A DNA stretch of 34,438 nt from Gammaproteobacteria bacterium 42_54_T18. GTDB taxonomy: Bacteria; Pseudomonadota; Gammaproteobacteria; Pseudomonadales; Ketobacteraceae. Each line of letters opens with the position of its first letter. Within the stretch, counting starts at the first letter, position 1. The position numbers and the translations under genes are program-made. This document shows positions 6,834 to 15,545 of the stretch, one piece after another. The notes beneath the pieces are model-generated. The model saw only the letters and a list, made by a program, of their open reading frames with translations, made no database searches and was not told the DNA's origin. The stretch is taken from NCBI GenBank assembly GCA_002163245.1, contig MAAL01000066.1, positions 1 to 34,438 on the forward strand, in the 5' to 3' direction.

Positions 6834-7646
6834 TTACACTGCTTTCTGCATCTCTTCGTAATCTACGGGCGACCAATAGCCATTCGTAGAGTGAAGTCGT
6901 TGGCGGTTATAGAACACCTCAATATATTCAAAAATGTCCTGCTGTGTTTCTTTCCTAGTTTGATATTGTTTGTGGTTAACTTGTCCCGTTTTCAATGTGT
7001 GAAAGAAACTTTCTGCAACAGCATTGTCCCAGCAATTTCCCTTACGACTCATGCTTTGAACGATACTATAATCTTTCAACAAGTCGCGATGGCTATGTGA
7101 CGCATACTGAGACCCTCTGTCTGTATGCCAAAGCAGCCCCTTGCCAGGCTTTCTCCGCCAGATCGCTGAGAGTAAGGCATCATTAACTAAATCAGCAGTC
7201 ATCCTACTGCTCATTGACCAGCCAACTACCCGACGGGAAAACAAGTCGATTACCGTTGCTAAATATAACCAACCCTCTGCCGTCCACACGTAAGTTATAT
7301 CACCAACCCACGCATGGTTTGGTTTAGTCTGCGTGAATTGTCGGTCCAGTATATTCGGTGCTACTGGATGATTGTGTTTTGAGTTTGTCGTTGCTTTGAA
7401 CTTCTTTCTTGTTTTACAGCGCAACTCCGCTTGTTTCATCAATCGCCCAATTCTCCTTCGGCTGACTTGGTGCCCCTGCCGATATAGCGCCTTCTTGATT
7501 ACACGGGTTCCGCAGCCATAACGCTGCCCCTCAAAGATGGTTTTGATAAGAGCAGTCAATACATCATTTTCTAGTGCTCTTGGTGTTTTCGGCTTTTTGC
7601 ACCAATCGTAATAAGCTGTTGTTGAAACTTGAAGCATAAAGCACAT
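6834..7646 (-). CDS. IS3-family transposase OrfB (DDE catalytic part)
   Basis: The integrase core is clear: VGDITYV with the first Asp, LWHTDRGSQYASH with the second Asp, and NCWDNAVAESFFHTLK with the Glu, plus the usual HHH_21-like N-terminal region GCGTRVIKKALYRQG. The annotated ATG at 7646 is internal: the frame is open further upstream (KYAWIKAQREFKIQTM) into the end of orfA, as expected for a protein made as an OrfAB fusion by -1 frameshifting. No inactivating change is visible. Confidence 0.9.
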   Translation of the reverse strand: MCFMLQVSTTAYYDWCKKPKTPRALENDVLTALIKTIFEGQRYGCGTRVIKKALYRQGHQVSRRRIGRLMKQAELRCKTRKKFKATTNSKHNHPVAPNILDRQFTQTKPNHAWVGDITYVWTAEGWLYLATVIDLFSRRVVGWSMSSRMTADLVNDALLSAIWRRKPGKGLLWHTDRGSQYASHSHRDLLKDYSIVQSMSRKGNCWDNAVAESFFHTLKTGQVNHKQYQTRKETQQDIFEYIEVFYNRQRLHSTNGYWSPVDYEEMQKAV

Positions 7647-7690
7647 TGTCTGAATTTTGAATTCTCTTTGAGCCTTTATCCATGCGTACT

Positions 7691-7939
7691 TCAGCGGCTT
7701 TCTTTCGCGAAGTACGCCGTTGCTTTTTTTAATATATCTCGTTGCTCCTTAACTTCTGCAAGCTCTTTCTTAAGGCGCTTCAACTCATCAAAAAGCTGTT
7801 CGTTGCTTGGCTCATTATTTACGACTGCAACTGATTTCTCTTTGGCTATCTGAACCGTAGACTTATCAGAGCTGATCACCATCCCAACAGCTCTTTCTCG
7901 GAATTCTGTGGTATATTCTTTCTTTGTTCGCTTGTTCAC
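7691..7939 (-). CDS. IS3-family OrfA (helix-turn-helix and leucine-zipper part)
   Basis: 82 residues: an N-terminal helix-turn-helix (YTTEFRERAVGMV) and a C-terminal coiled coil LFDELKRLKKELAEVKEQRD that ends ILKKATAYFAKESR, the standard end of IS3 OrfA. On the minus strand the final codons GCG AAA GAA AGC CGC TGA give an A-rich site (about 7698-7706) where a -1 shift leads into the orfB frame. It binds the IS ends and, as OrfAB, is the transposase. Confidence 0.88.
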   Translation of the reverse strand: MNKRTKKEYTTEFRERAVGMVISSDKSTVQIAKEKSVAVVNNEPSNEQLFDELKRLKKELAEVKEQRDILKKATAYFAKESR

Positions 7940-8218
7940 TGCTTTCTCCTCAATTTCTATTCATAGTTTAAATGAAATTGAGTGTCCGGGTTAGTGTAGC
8001 CAGACCAGTTTGTCATTGCGATAAAGCTACTACATGCATCAGCGTATAATCCTATCTTAACTGAAATGACAGATTGCGTTGATTCATATTTTGAAACACC
8101 TTACCTTCGACCGGGTGCCAGGTCATGTGCCTTCGACAGAATACTTATCCATGACACCGAAAGACCTCATACTGAGATGTAGTCGAAGAGTCTAAACTCA
8201 ATTTATATATGCCTAAAC

Positions 8219-8252
8219 AAAGGGTTTTCCAATCAAGCGAGGAAAAACCTTT
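8219..8252 (-). terminator. Hairpin at the end of the efflux operon
   Basis: On the minus strand AAAGGTTTTTCC and GGAAAACCCTTT pair over 11 of 12 positions around a 10-nt loop, overlapping the stop codon of the membrane-fusion gene (8251-8253). There is no clear T run after it, so it is only a probable terminator. The remaining 8011-8218 is non-coding with nothing recognisable. Confidence 0.45.
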
Positions 8253-9480
8253 AAGGGGCTTCCATCTTGGCAAACTCTTGTTCAGGAACGTCATAACTGT
8301 CGGTATAGACAGTTATATAGGCAGACATACCTGCACGTAACACATAAAGGCTTTTATCGTTAATCACGTGGATCCGAACAGGGAAGCGTTTGACAACTTT
8401 TGTAAAGTTCCCTGTTGCGTTTTCAGGCGGTAGTACACTAAATAACGAGCCGCTGCCATTAGAAATGCTGTCTACATAGCCTTTGAATGTAACCCCAGGG
8501 TAAGTATCAATTCTAATATCTACCTCTTGTCCATCACGCATATTCTCAATCTGAGTTTCCTTGAAGTTGGCCTGGATCCAAATTGAATCCTGACATGAAA
8601 CAATACTGGCAATGGGTTGCCCAATTTCCACATAATTACCTGAGGCAACAGTTTTGTTTGTAACCATACCTGCACGACGCGCCTCAATCTTTGTCCGACT
8701 CAAATCCAGCATAGCCAACCGATATTCAGAGCGCGCCACTTCCACTGCATTACGGTACAAAGTTACACTGAACTTTGATGCGCTGATACGATCTTCCAGG
8801 GTAGCTTTGATCAATTCATAATTTCGCTGTGAATTTTGATATGCAATATCATTAATACTGGCCTGGGATTTGAGTGATTTTATATTCTCAAGAAGTGCAT
8901 CTCTATCAGACAAAAAACTTTTATAATTGCGTTTAGATTGAGCCAGATTATCCGTTGACACAATTCTTTTCTCGTGTAGCTTTTGATTTCTGTTGTAGGT
9001 CTCTAAAAAATACTCCAGATTTATCTCCATACTCATCAAACTCTTCTGTGACTCACTAACAAGCTGAGATGATGATTGTAAACGGAGCCGTGCTACATCG
9101 ACTTCGGCTCGCTTATTTTCGATCTCTGAGGTAATTTCAAGTATCAGTATTTTATGATTGTTCGAACCTTGGTTATAACGAGATACCGCTAACTCAAGCT
9201 CTGCTTTCTGTCTTGATACTTCTGAAACCTGATAGTCATTCTCGATTTGGACGATGACCTGTTCACGATCTACATACCCATTTTCAACGAAATCAATCTC
9301 TCTGATTGTACCATTTGTCTCCGAAACAATGTCGGTCACGATACATTCGACAGTGGCATTGTTCGTGGAAACGATATTAATGTTTATCAGGCTCCAAGTG
9401 GAATACACAATGATTACTACAAATGCGAAAATTACTACTTGAGCCCGCAAATCGCGTTTTACTGTAGCTAGTATGCTCAT
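8251..9480 (-). CDS. HlyD/EmrA-type membrane-fusion protein
   Basis: 409 residues. A single N-terminal membrane segment (VVIFAFVVIIVYSTWSLI, about 15-32) anchors it in the inner membrane. Then come the first half of a lipoyl/barrel-sandwich domain (SETNGTIREIDFVENGYVDR), a long alpha-helical hairpin (about 90-245; KAELELAVSRY, AQSKRNYKSF, ATLEDRISASK) and the second lipoyl half (IEARRAGMVTNKTVASGNYV) followed by a beta-barrel (WIQANFKETQIENMRDGQEV). This is the EmrA/HlyD layout: it bridges an inner-membrane exporter to an outer-membrane channel. It follows the DHA2 transporter gene with a 2-bp gap, so the pair forms an EmrAB-like pump. No TolC gene is present here; a genomic TolC would be needed. 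Likely exports the product of the surrounding cluster. Confidence 0.9.
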   Translation of the reverse strand: MSILATVKRDLRAQVVIFAFVVIIVYSTWSLININIVSTNNATVECIVTDIVSETNGTIREIDFVENGYVDREQVIVQIENDYQVSEVSRQKAELELAVSRYNQGSNNHKILILEITSEIENKRAEVDVARLRLQSSSQLVSESQKSLMSMEINLEYFLETYNRNQKLHEKRIVSTDNLAQSKRNYKSFLSDRDALLENIKSLKSQASINDIAYQNSQRNYELIKATLEDRISASKFSVTLYRNAVEVARSEYRLAMLDLSRTKIEARRAGMVTNKTVASGNYVEIGQPIASIVSCQDSIWIQANFKETQIENMRDGQEVDIRIDTYPGVTFKGYVDSISNGSGSLFSVLPPENATGNFTKVVKRFPVRIHVINDKSLYVLRAGMSAYITVYTDSYDVPEQEFAKMEAP

Positions 9481-9482
9481 AT

Positions 9483-11048
9483 CTAAGGTTTACTCTGCTG
9501 CGAAGGTGGCGTTAGCTTAGTTAGAATGCAGACCATAATCATAATGGCAAAAGCTGCGGCGACTAATTGAAACATATACATGAACGAAAGAGACAGAACC
9601 TGCTCCGTAACACGTCCATTCAAAGCTCTAAATGCCTTCTCCATGGATTCATATCGACTAGCTGTTGTAGCTTGAAAGTACTCGACCACACCTGCAAAAC
9701 GCTTATACAGCACGGTGCTAGACAATGTGATGTTATGTCTAAGGAGGCCCCAATTCGCTTTCTCCTGATAGGAAAGGATTGCGGCTGAGATGGTGATACC
9801 GAGTGTTGCTCCGAGCTGATTACAGGTAGATTCAAATGCAGAAGCCGCACCTAGCTTATATTTAGGGACATACATAAGCGCAACAATATTTAGCGGTGTC
9901 AGCACCAACGCAATACCAATACCCAAAATAATTTGAGGTACAACCATATCCCCCCAACCAGTTTCATGAGTAAACAATGACATCATCCACGATGCTATCA
10001 ACCCCATGGCTAAACCAGCTAGGATGACATGCTTAGGCTTAACCCAATTGAGAATTAGCCCAGAAAATGGAAATATTATGGCCATAACAACAGCTCTAGG
10101 AGCCATTGCAGCACCCGCGTAAGTGGGACTGAAATCCAATTGTTCCTGCATATAAATCGGGAGTAGAAACAATGTGCTAGATACTAAAAATCCCATCGAA
10201 AAAATCAGAAATGACGCTGAAGCAAACACCGGATACTTCAGGACCGCAAAATCAACCGCAGGTGACTGAACGGTTAACTCATGGGCAACAAGTAACGCAA
10301 GAGAAAAAATAGATAAAAATATCAGTAATCGGTTAGAAGCGTCATCAAACCAATAGGTTCTATTCCCACGCTCAAGTAGAAGAATTAAAGTAAAGATACC
10401 TATCACCAACAAACCGATACCTACCCAATCTATACTCTTAGCGACACGATTAGAAGTTAGGCTATCTGACTGTAAATAGGTATAGATCAAACCAAGGCTA
10501 ACTAATCCAATAGGAATATTAATGAGAAAAATCAGGCTCCAGTGAAAATTATCGATGATGATTCCACCGAATACTGGCCCCATAGCAGGCCCCGCCATAA
10601 CCGTTGTTCCATATAGTCCCATTATCAAAGGGTGCATGCGTGGTGGAAATATACTTCGAAGAATTACTATTTCTACCGGCAGCATGACTCCTGCCCCTGC
10701 CCCTTGAATGATGCGCGCAAATACAAGTGTATTAAGGTCATCCGCAGAAGCGCACATGAGTGATCCTACAAGGAACGTACATAAAGCGGCCATGAATGCA
10801 TTCTTATTTCCTAGCACCTGGTTTACGTAACCAGATAACAACATCATCACCAGCGAAGAAGTCGCATAGCTCGTCGTTAACCATGAAATCTCAGACACTG
10901 AAGCTGAAAACACACCTCTCAAGTAGGGCCCAGATACAAATAAAACAAAGGTATCCATGGTGGCCATTATCGAACCAGCACAGGCCGCTATTGCAACTAT
11001 CCATCGATACGGATAAATCGATTCTTCTTCACTCTCTAATGGATTCAT
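9483..11048 (-). CDS. DHA2-family (EmrB-type, 14-TM) multidrug exporter
   Basis: 521 residues with about 14 hydrophobic segments. MFS signatures: an N-terminal MATMDTFVLFVSGPYLRGVF helix, the Asp-x-x-G-N/R-like loop after TM2 (VNQVLGNKNAF), and the antiporter motif C in TM5 (GLYGTTVMAGPAMGPVFGG), which marks a drug/proton antiporter. Inner-membrane protein, partner of the downstream membrane-fusion protein. It is transcribed divergently from the aldo/keto reductase operon across the palindrome at 11132-11145. Probable role: export of, and resistance to, the cluster product; the substrate is not known from sequence. Confidence 0.9.
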   Translation of the reverse strand: MNPLESEEESIYPYRWIVAIAACAGSIMATMDTFVLFVSGPYLRGVFSASVSEISWLTTSYATSSLVMMLLSGYVNQVLGNKNAFMAALCTFLVGSLMCASADDLNTLVFARIIQGAGAGVMLPVEIVILRSIFPPRMHPLIMGLYGTTVMAGPAMGPVFGGIIIDNFHWSLIFLINIPIGLVSLGLIYTYLQSDSLTSNRVAKSIDWVGIGLLVIGIFTLILLLERGNRTYWFDDASNRLLIFLSIFSLALLVAHELTVQSPAVDFAVLKYPVFASASFLIFSMGFLVSSTLFLLPIYMQEQLDFSPTYAGAAMAPRAVVMAIIFPFSGLILNWVKPKHVILAGLAMGLIASWMMSLFTHETGWGDMVVPQIILGIGIALVLTPLNIVALMYVPKYKLGAASAFESTCNQLGATLGITISAAILSYQEKANWGLLRHNITLSSTVLYKRFAGVVEYFQATTASRYESMEKAFRALNGRVTEQVLSLSFMYMFQLVAAAFAIMIMVCILTKLTPPSQQSKP

Positions 11049-11131
11049 TGTGATTAAAACTACTACTCGTATAAATCAGAACTGACAATAATGCTTATCT
11101 AATCATATCCGCAGTGATTGCTACCAGCATC

Positions 11132-11178
11132 TACTCAATTGAGTAAATACTTGAAAATTGAGCCTATGAAAATATGAT
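11132..11178 (+). promoter_or_regulatory. Promoter of the biosynthetic operon with a perfect 14-bp palindrome
   Basis: TACTCAATTGAGTA (11132-11145) is a perfect palindrome, then 5 bp, -35 TTGAAA (11151-11156), 16 bp, -10 TATGAT (11173-11178). It lies in the 250-bp gap between the divergent exporter and reductase genes, so it may act in both directions, although I could not find an equally spaced promoter on the minus strand. Confidence 0.7.
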
Positions 11179-11312
11179 AGCTGAAATTTTATTAGGTCAC
11201 TGTTTCCGTTGCTCAGTTCTCTTCCATATGTTTTGGATGCAAACGATAGCAGATAAACAATGCACGACATGTGATTCATCAACCGTGAATCCCTATGAAC
11301 CCGGAGATTAGT

Positions 11313-12320
11313 ATGAATAAGAAAAGACAGCTTGGAACCAGAGAACTACCACCAATCGGATTGGGCTGCATGGGTATGAGTGAGTTCTACGGAGAAAGTG
11401 ATCACCTAGCTTCTTTGAAAACTCTGCACCAAGCCTATGAATATGGCTATCAGCACTTTGATACTGCCGATATGTACGGACGCGGAAAGAACGAGACGTT
11501 GATCGGAGAGTTTATTCAAGAATTGGGAAGCCAGGAACGGGAAAATCTATTTATTAGCACTAAAGCAGGAATCGTACGCGATCCGAATGACCAGTTCACA
11601 GTCTCGGTTAATAGTTCTTATAACTACATAATGCAGTGCTGCGAGAATTCATTGAATCGATTGGGTGTCGATTACCTCGACCTGTTCTATCTGCACCGAT
11701 TAAGTCCTGACGTACCTATAGAGGAACCTTTACGCGTACTCGATGACCTGATAAAGCAAGGTGTAATAAAAAATGTCGGACTTTGTGAAGTGAATGCTGA
11801 GACGATTCGAGATGCACACCGTATTCTTCCTATCACAGCAGTGCAAAGTGAGTACTCCCTGTGGACTAGAGATGTTGAAGAAAACGTGCTTAATACTTGC
11901 TACGATCTTGATATAGCATTTGTTGCATTTAGTCCATTAGGCCGCGGATTCCTCACTGGCAACATAGATAAAGACACCATTGACAATGGTCTGACGGAAA
12001 ACGATTTTAGAAAACGAATCCCACGTTTTAACGACGAGAACATTATCAAGAATAAGCGGACGCTACAAACGCTAATTGAAATATCAGAGGAGCTTGGAAA
12101 ACCCCCGGCCCAAATAGCGTTAGCCTGGACACTCTCTAAGCAAAATAATATACATGTCATACCTGGTACGCGCCGTATAAAGTATATGAAGCAAAATTTT
12201 GATTCGTTGAACATTGCTCTACCTTCGCATATTACAGCAAAGCTAGATTTCATATTCCTGCCCGAGAACATATTCGGGGAGCGCTACCCTTCGGCTGTTT
12301 CACGTCACTCAGTAGATTAA
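11313..12320 (+). CDS. Aldo/keto reductase
   Basis: About 335 residues. Start chosen at 11313 (MNKKRQLGTRELPP) because GGAG stands 6 bp upstream; the ATG at 11295 lacks a site. The AKR catalytic tetrad is present: Asp and Tyr in FDTADMYG, Lys in ISTKAG, His in FYLHRLSPD. C-terminal NADPH-binding signature IPGTRRIKYMKQN. AKR13-like soluble enzymes reduce aldehydes or ketones with NADPH. It is the first gene of an eight-gene plus-strand operon ending with the carrier protein. In context it may reduce a keto or aldehyde intermediate made by the AfsA-like protein or monooxygenase; substrate unknown. Confidence 0.88.
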   Translation: MNKKRQLGTRELPPIGLGCMGMSEFYGESDHLASLKTLHQAYEYGYQHFDTADMYGRGKNETLIGEFIQELGSQERENLFISTKAGIVRDPNDQFTVSVNSSYNYIMQCCENSLNRLGVDYLDLFYLHRLSPDVPIEEPLRVLDDLIKQGVIKNVGLCEVNAETIRDAHRILPITAVQSEYSLWTRDVEENVLNTCYDLDIAFVAFSPLGRGFLTGNIDKDTIDNGLTENDFRKRIPRFNDENIIKNKRTLQTLIEISEELGKPPAQIALAWTLSKQNNIHVIPGTRRIKYMKQNFDSLNIALPSHITAKLDFIFLPENIFGERYPSAVSRHSVD

Positions 12321-12355
12321 TACAAACTATAACTTTTACCAGGGAATGAAAAGAT

Positions 12356-13132
12356 ATGAAACAGTGTAACTATATTATTGTTGGTGACGACTATCATATG
12401 TTCTCTAACGGAGTGAGCGTAGTAACTGCTACTGAGTTTTATGAAATGTTATCTCAGCCAAACCTGCACCGACTTGAAGGTTCCACTATTCTCCTTGGGC
12501 AGGGTATAAGTACAAATGTGCGGCGCAATCTACTAAAACATCTTGATGCACATAATGTAACGGATATCGTAACCTCAAGGGTACCTGCGGCCTGCGATTT
12601 GACTCATAAAATTACTGAAGACAATGCACTTATATCCAACCCAAGGGTACAGAGCAAACTCCACCATGAGTATGACCTGATCATTAATGACAAAATCGAT
12701 CGCTTGTCTGATCATGTCACCGGCCTTCATATCGGCGCCATGCCCTTGATGGAAGCAGTCAGGCAGGCAACCATCTGCATACTCGAGTTGGCCTACATAA
12801 CGGATAAGCTAAAATTTGGGCTGGTACTTAATTCCTATCGGTCTGATTTTGTCGGTTACTTGTTTCCTGTAGGCGCAACGTTGAATGTCACCATTAATGA
12901 AGTGGACATGAGTTCAAAAACAAAATTCAACGTAGTCGTTAACACGGACGTCATGCAATGCGGCAGTAAGGTAGCTGCTATTGGTCTTGATGTAACACTC
13001 ATCATAAAATCTAAGCTAGATGACATTGAAGCTAAGCGAGCAAAACGCCTACTCAATAAGTTGCTCGTGGAAAATCTTCAGAAAGCCCCACCAAAACAGA
13101 CTGCAACTTTGCCAGGAAATGCAGAAGCATGA
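12356..13132 (+). CDS. AfsA-like hotdog-domain protein
   Basis: 258 residues. The stretch GLHIGAMPLMEAVRQATICI (123-142) followed by FVGYLFPVGATLNVTINEVD matches the A-factor biosynthesis hotdog domain: HxxGMxLxEAxRQ with the conserved Glu133, Arg136 and Gln137. AfsA-type enzymes condense a beta-ketoacyl thioester with dihydroxyacetone phosphate to start gamma-butyrolactone or furan signals (known for Streptomyces AfsA/MmfL). The usual protein has two hotdog repeats; here the first ~110 residues look different (TILLGQGISTNVRRNLLKHL), so it is a variant with one clear hotdog. The gene overlaps the next one by ATGA. An HAD phosphatase and reductase in the same operon fit the same chemistry, but the acyl substrate is unknown. 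Confidence 0.7.
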   Translation: MKQCNYIIVGDDYHMFSNGVSVVTATEFYEMLSQPNLHRLEGSTILLGQGISTNVRRNLLKHLDAHNVTDIVTSRVPAACDLTHKITEDNALISNPRVQSKLHHEYDLIINDKIDRLSDHVTGLHIGAMPLMEAVRQATICILELAYITDKLKFGLVLNSYRSDFVGYLFPVGATLNVTINEVDMSSKTKFNVVVNTDVMQCGSKVAAIGLDVTLIIKSKLDDIEAKRAKRLLNKLLVENLQKAPPKQTATLPGNAEA

Positions 13133-14679
13133 CGAGTCAGCGTAAACCCGTTCTGATCGTCGGAGCTGGCCCTGTTGGTCTTTTGATTGCCAATGGTCTA
13201 GCCGCAAATAATGTTCCGTTTGATATAGTGGACAAAAAAACTGGCCCAAGTAGTGAGAGCAAGGGCCTAGCGATAAACATTAGCTCGCAAAGTGCATTCA
13301 AGCTGTGCGGAGTCAACGATCCAATTGGCAATAGTGGTTGTAAGATTAAGCGACTAGATATCCATTGGAACCGCCACCGGTTCTCATCAATTAACTTTAG
13401 CCATTTATCGACAGCCAGAAACTATTTGATTACCCAGCCACAATGGGTCACAGAGCAAGAGCTGATAAATTCACTAAAGATACACGTGCGTTGGTCCCAT
13501 GAGCTGATTGGCCTTCAACAAGAAAGTAGTGGTGTGGTAGCGCACCTACAGACTGAGGAAGGTGAAGTATCGGAGCAATATGAGTATGTTGTCGGTTGTG
13601 ATGGAAAATATAGTAAAGTTCGCTCCTATATTTCTCGAGATGAGGAATTCACTCAGTACGATATGCACTTTGTTCTGGGCGACTTCCAACTAGAGCAGCA
13701 AGTTCCGAGAGATACTGTCCAATATCAAGTATTTTCTGATGCGTTCTTCATACTGGTACCGATATCTAATGAGCTAACTCGAGTTGTCGTTAAGTATGAC
13801 GGACCTCCCCCGGATCGCCCCGTTCAATCTGCCGATATAGTTGACTACGTTAACAAGTACACAGAGACACCCTTAATAAAACACAACTCAAACTGGATCT
13901 CCCGAGCACCATTCTACAACGCTGTATCCAGCCGAATGCAGAGTGGCCGGCTATTTATCGCGGGCGACGCAGCCCATCTATTTAGTCCTATTGGTGGTAC
14001 TGGAATGAATACGGGATTTCAGGATGCGATCAACCTTCTATGGCGATTAACCTACCTCTATCGTGGCTACGCAAGCAGAGCGTTGCTAAACTTTTATGAA
14101 GAAGAGCGGGTGCCTGCCAACAGATCAGGGATGATCACCGCTGATATTAATACCAAGAATATTGCTGATGTAAGCAAAGCTAAAGAGTTCATCGATGCGA
14201 TTGCTCCGGTAATAAGCAATCGCTCTAATCTAAGGTTTAATCTTCCAGCTGCCATTTCAGGTTACACTTACACGCTTGGTAGCATAGGCGGTCATCCAGA
14301 TCGAGTTGGCCACTATGATTCTGCGTTATGTGACTACATTCTTGAGCATAAACCCAACCAAAAAGAACCTCATCAATTTAAGCATTCCCTACTAATTAAT
14401 GAATCAGATATCAATAGAGAAACTTCCAACAGAGTGGTTGAGCAATGTCTCAGTTACGGTTTCATTGACGTATTGATTATTGAGGCAGACGAGAAATCCA
14501 TCATTAAACAACACTTACAAGATACCTATACGCTGCTCCGTCCAGATGGTGTGATTGAATTAGAATGCTGCCATCTAGATCACAACTTTATTTTTGATTA
14601 TCTAAACGTTAACTATAAAGCGAATATTGATTCAGCTATTGAAGATAAACAATCAGAAAACGGCCTGTTGGCGCTGTAA
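13129..14679 (+). CDS. FAD-dependent aromatic-ring-hydroxylase-type monooxygenase
   Basis: 516 residues of the PheA/TfdB/UbiH flavoprotein fold. N-terminal dinucleotide motif VLIVGAGPVGLL (8-19), the DG-type motif VVGCDGKYSKVRSYI, and the second FAD motif LFIAGDAAHLFSPIGGTGMN. The C-terminal thioredoxin-like domain (about 390-510) is present but divergent, as in phenol-hydroxylase-type enzymes. Uses NADPH and O2 to hydroxylate or to insert oxygen. Starts inside the previous stop (ATGA at 13129) and its TAA overlaps the next ATG, so it is translationally coupled. In this operon it may oxidise the AfsA-derived part; the true substrate cannot be read from sequence. Confidence 0.88.
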   Translation: MTSQRKPVLIVGAGPVGLLIANGLAANNVPFDIVDKKTGPSSESKGLAINISSQSAFKLCGVNDPIGNSGCKIKRLDIHWNRHRFSSINFSHLSTARNYLITQPQWVTEQELINSLKIHVRWSHELIGLQQESSGVVAHLQTEEGEVSEQYEYVVGCDGKYSKVRSYISRDEEFTQYDMHFVLGDFQLEQQVPRDTVQYQVFSDAFFILVPISNELTRVVVKYDGPPPDRPVQSADIVDYVNKYTETPLIKHNSNWISRAPFYNAVSSRMQSGRLFIAGDAAHLFSPIGGTGMNTGFQDAINLLWRLTYLYRGYASRALLNFYEEERVPANRSGMITADINTKNIADVSKAKEFIDAIAPVISNRSNLRFNLPAAISGYTYTLGSIGGHPDRVGHYDSALCDYILEHKPNQKEPHQFKHSLLINESDINRETSNRVVEQCLSYGFIDVLIIEADEKSIIKQHLQDTYTLLRPDGVIELECCHLDHNFIFDYLNVNYKANIDSAIEDKQSENGLLAL

Positions 14680-15509
14680 TGGAAACGACAAACATGCATC
14701 ACTCGAAGATAACGGTTGACGGTTGTAACGCTGCTATTTCTGATACAGGCGGCGATCATCTACCTGTCTTTCTGTTCCATGGAAACTCCTCATCAAGGAA
14801 AGTTTATTCTGAACTAATTTTACGAAATAGCGGTAAGTACCGGTTAATCGCTGTGGATTTTCCGGGGCATGGAGATACGCCTTTACCTGATTGGGCTCTT
14901 GATGGCGTATCGATCAGTAGAATCGGCAGCTTTGCCTACTCCGTCATCAATCATTTTGGGTTTAACGACTTCGTGGTGGTAGGTCAAAGTATAGGTGGCC
15001 ATGCCCTGATAGAAAACGACAACATAATTGAAAGTGCAAGTGGCATCTGTCTACTTTCTTCGCCTCCTATTAACGAGCATACGATTGGCCAAGCCTTTCT
15101 CGAAAGCCCGGTTATGCCTCTACTTTTCCAAGGTGAACTTAACTCTGAAGAACTTGACGCTCTATGCAATCACTTTATATACAGAGATAAACCTCGGCTA
15201 GCCTCTAGGATTTTAACCGATTTAAAACGTACTGATACCCGGTTTCGATCCCTTCTGGGGTTGGGCATGGAGACTGAAGGTATCAAGGATGAACTCTGTG
15301 CTCTAGGTAAATTTCGCCATGATGTATTGATGATCCGCGGCTCACACGATGGCTTTATCGCCTCACAGTACTACGACTCTATTCAGGAGGTGCCTCTTTG
15401 GAAAGATACTTTATTTGAGTTTGATTGTGGACATTGCATCAGCTTAGAAGCGCCTCAACTACTGTGGAATTGCTTGTCTGAATACATAGATAGTGTTTGC
15501 CCCTCTTAA
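14679..15509 (+). CDS. Alpha/beta hydrolase (possible thioesterase or acyltransferase)
   Basis: 276 residues with a full catalytic triad: nucleophile elbow VVVGQSIGGHAL (Ser104), acid IRGSHDGF (Asp224), and FDCGHCISLEAP (His252). The oxyanion strand is FLFHGNSSS. A lid region lies around 130-190. In coronamic acid biosynthesis an alpha/beta-hydrolase-fold acyltransferase (CmaE, a Cys enzyme) moves the amino acid to the free carrier and a thioesterase (CmaT) releases product. The Ser nucleophile here favours a thioesterase or esterase role. Coupled to the monooxygenase by a TAATG overlap. Confidence 0.85.
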   Translation: METTNMHHSKITVDGCNAAISDTGGDHLPVFLFHGNSSSRKVYSELILRNSGKYRLIAVDFPGHGDTPLPDWALDGVSISRIGSFAYSVINHFGFNDFVVVGQSIGGHALIENDNIIESASGICLLSSPPINEHTIGQAFLESPVMPLLFQGELNSEELDALCNHFIYRDKPRLASRILTDLKRTDTRFRSLLGLGMETEGIKDELCALGKFRHDVLMIRGSHDGFIASQYYDSIQEVPLWKDTLFEFDCGHCISLEAPQLLWNCLSEYIDSVCPS

Positions 15510-15545
15510 TAGATACTCAAAAACTACGTTTATAGGAAGACTCTG

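Larger units (their letters stand above)
6804..8007 (-). mobile_element. Intact IS3-family insertion sequence with 3-bp target duplication
   Basis: Left end TGATCTGTCAACACTTTGCC (from 6804), right end reading inward TGGTCTGGCTACACTAACCC (from 8007); both continue into a shared CCGGACAC block, giving imperfect terminal repeats of about 30 bp. GTT flanks it on both sides (6801-6803 and 8008-8010), a 3-bp duplication typical of IS3-family insertion. It carries overlapping orfA and orfB. The element is about 1.2 kb and looks complete, so it is a recent insertion between the ligase gene and the efflux operon. Confidence 0.9.
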
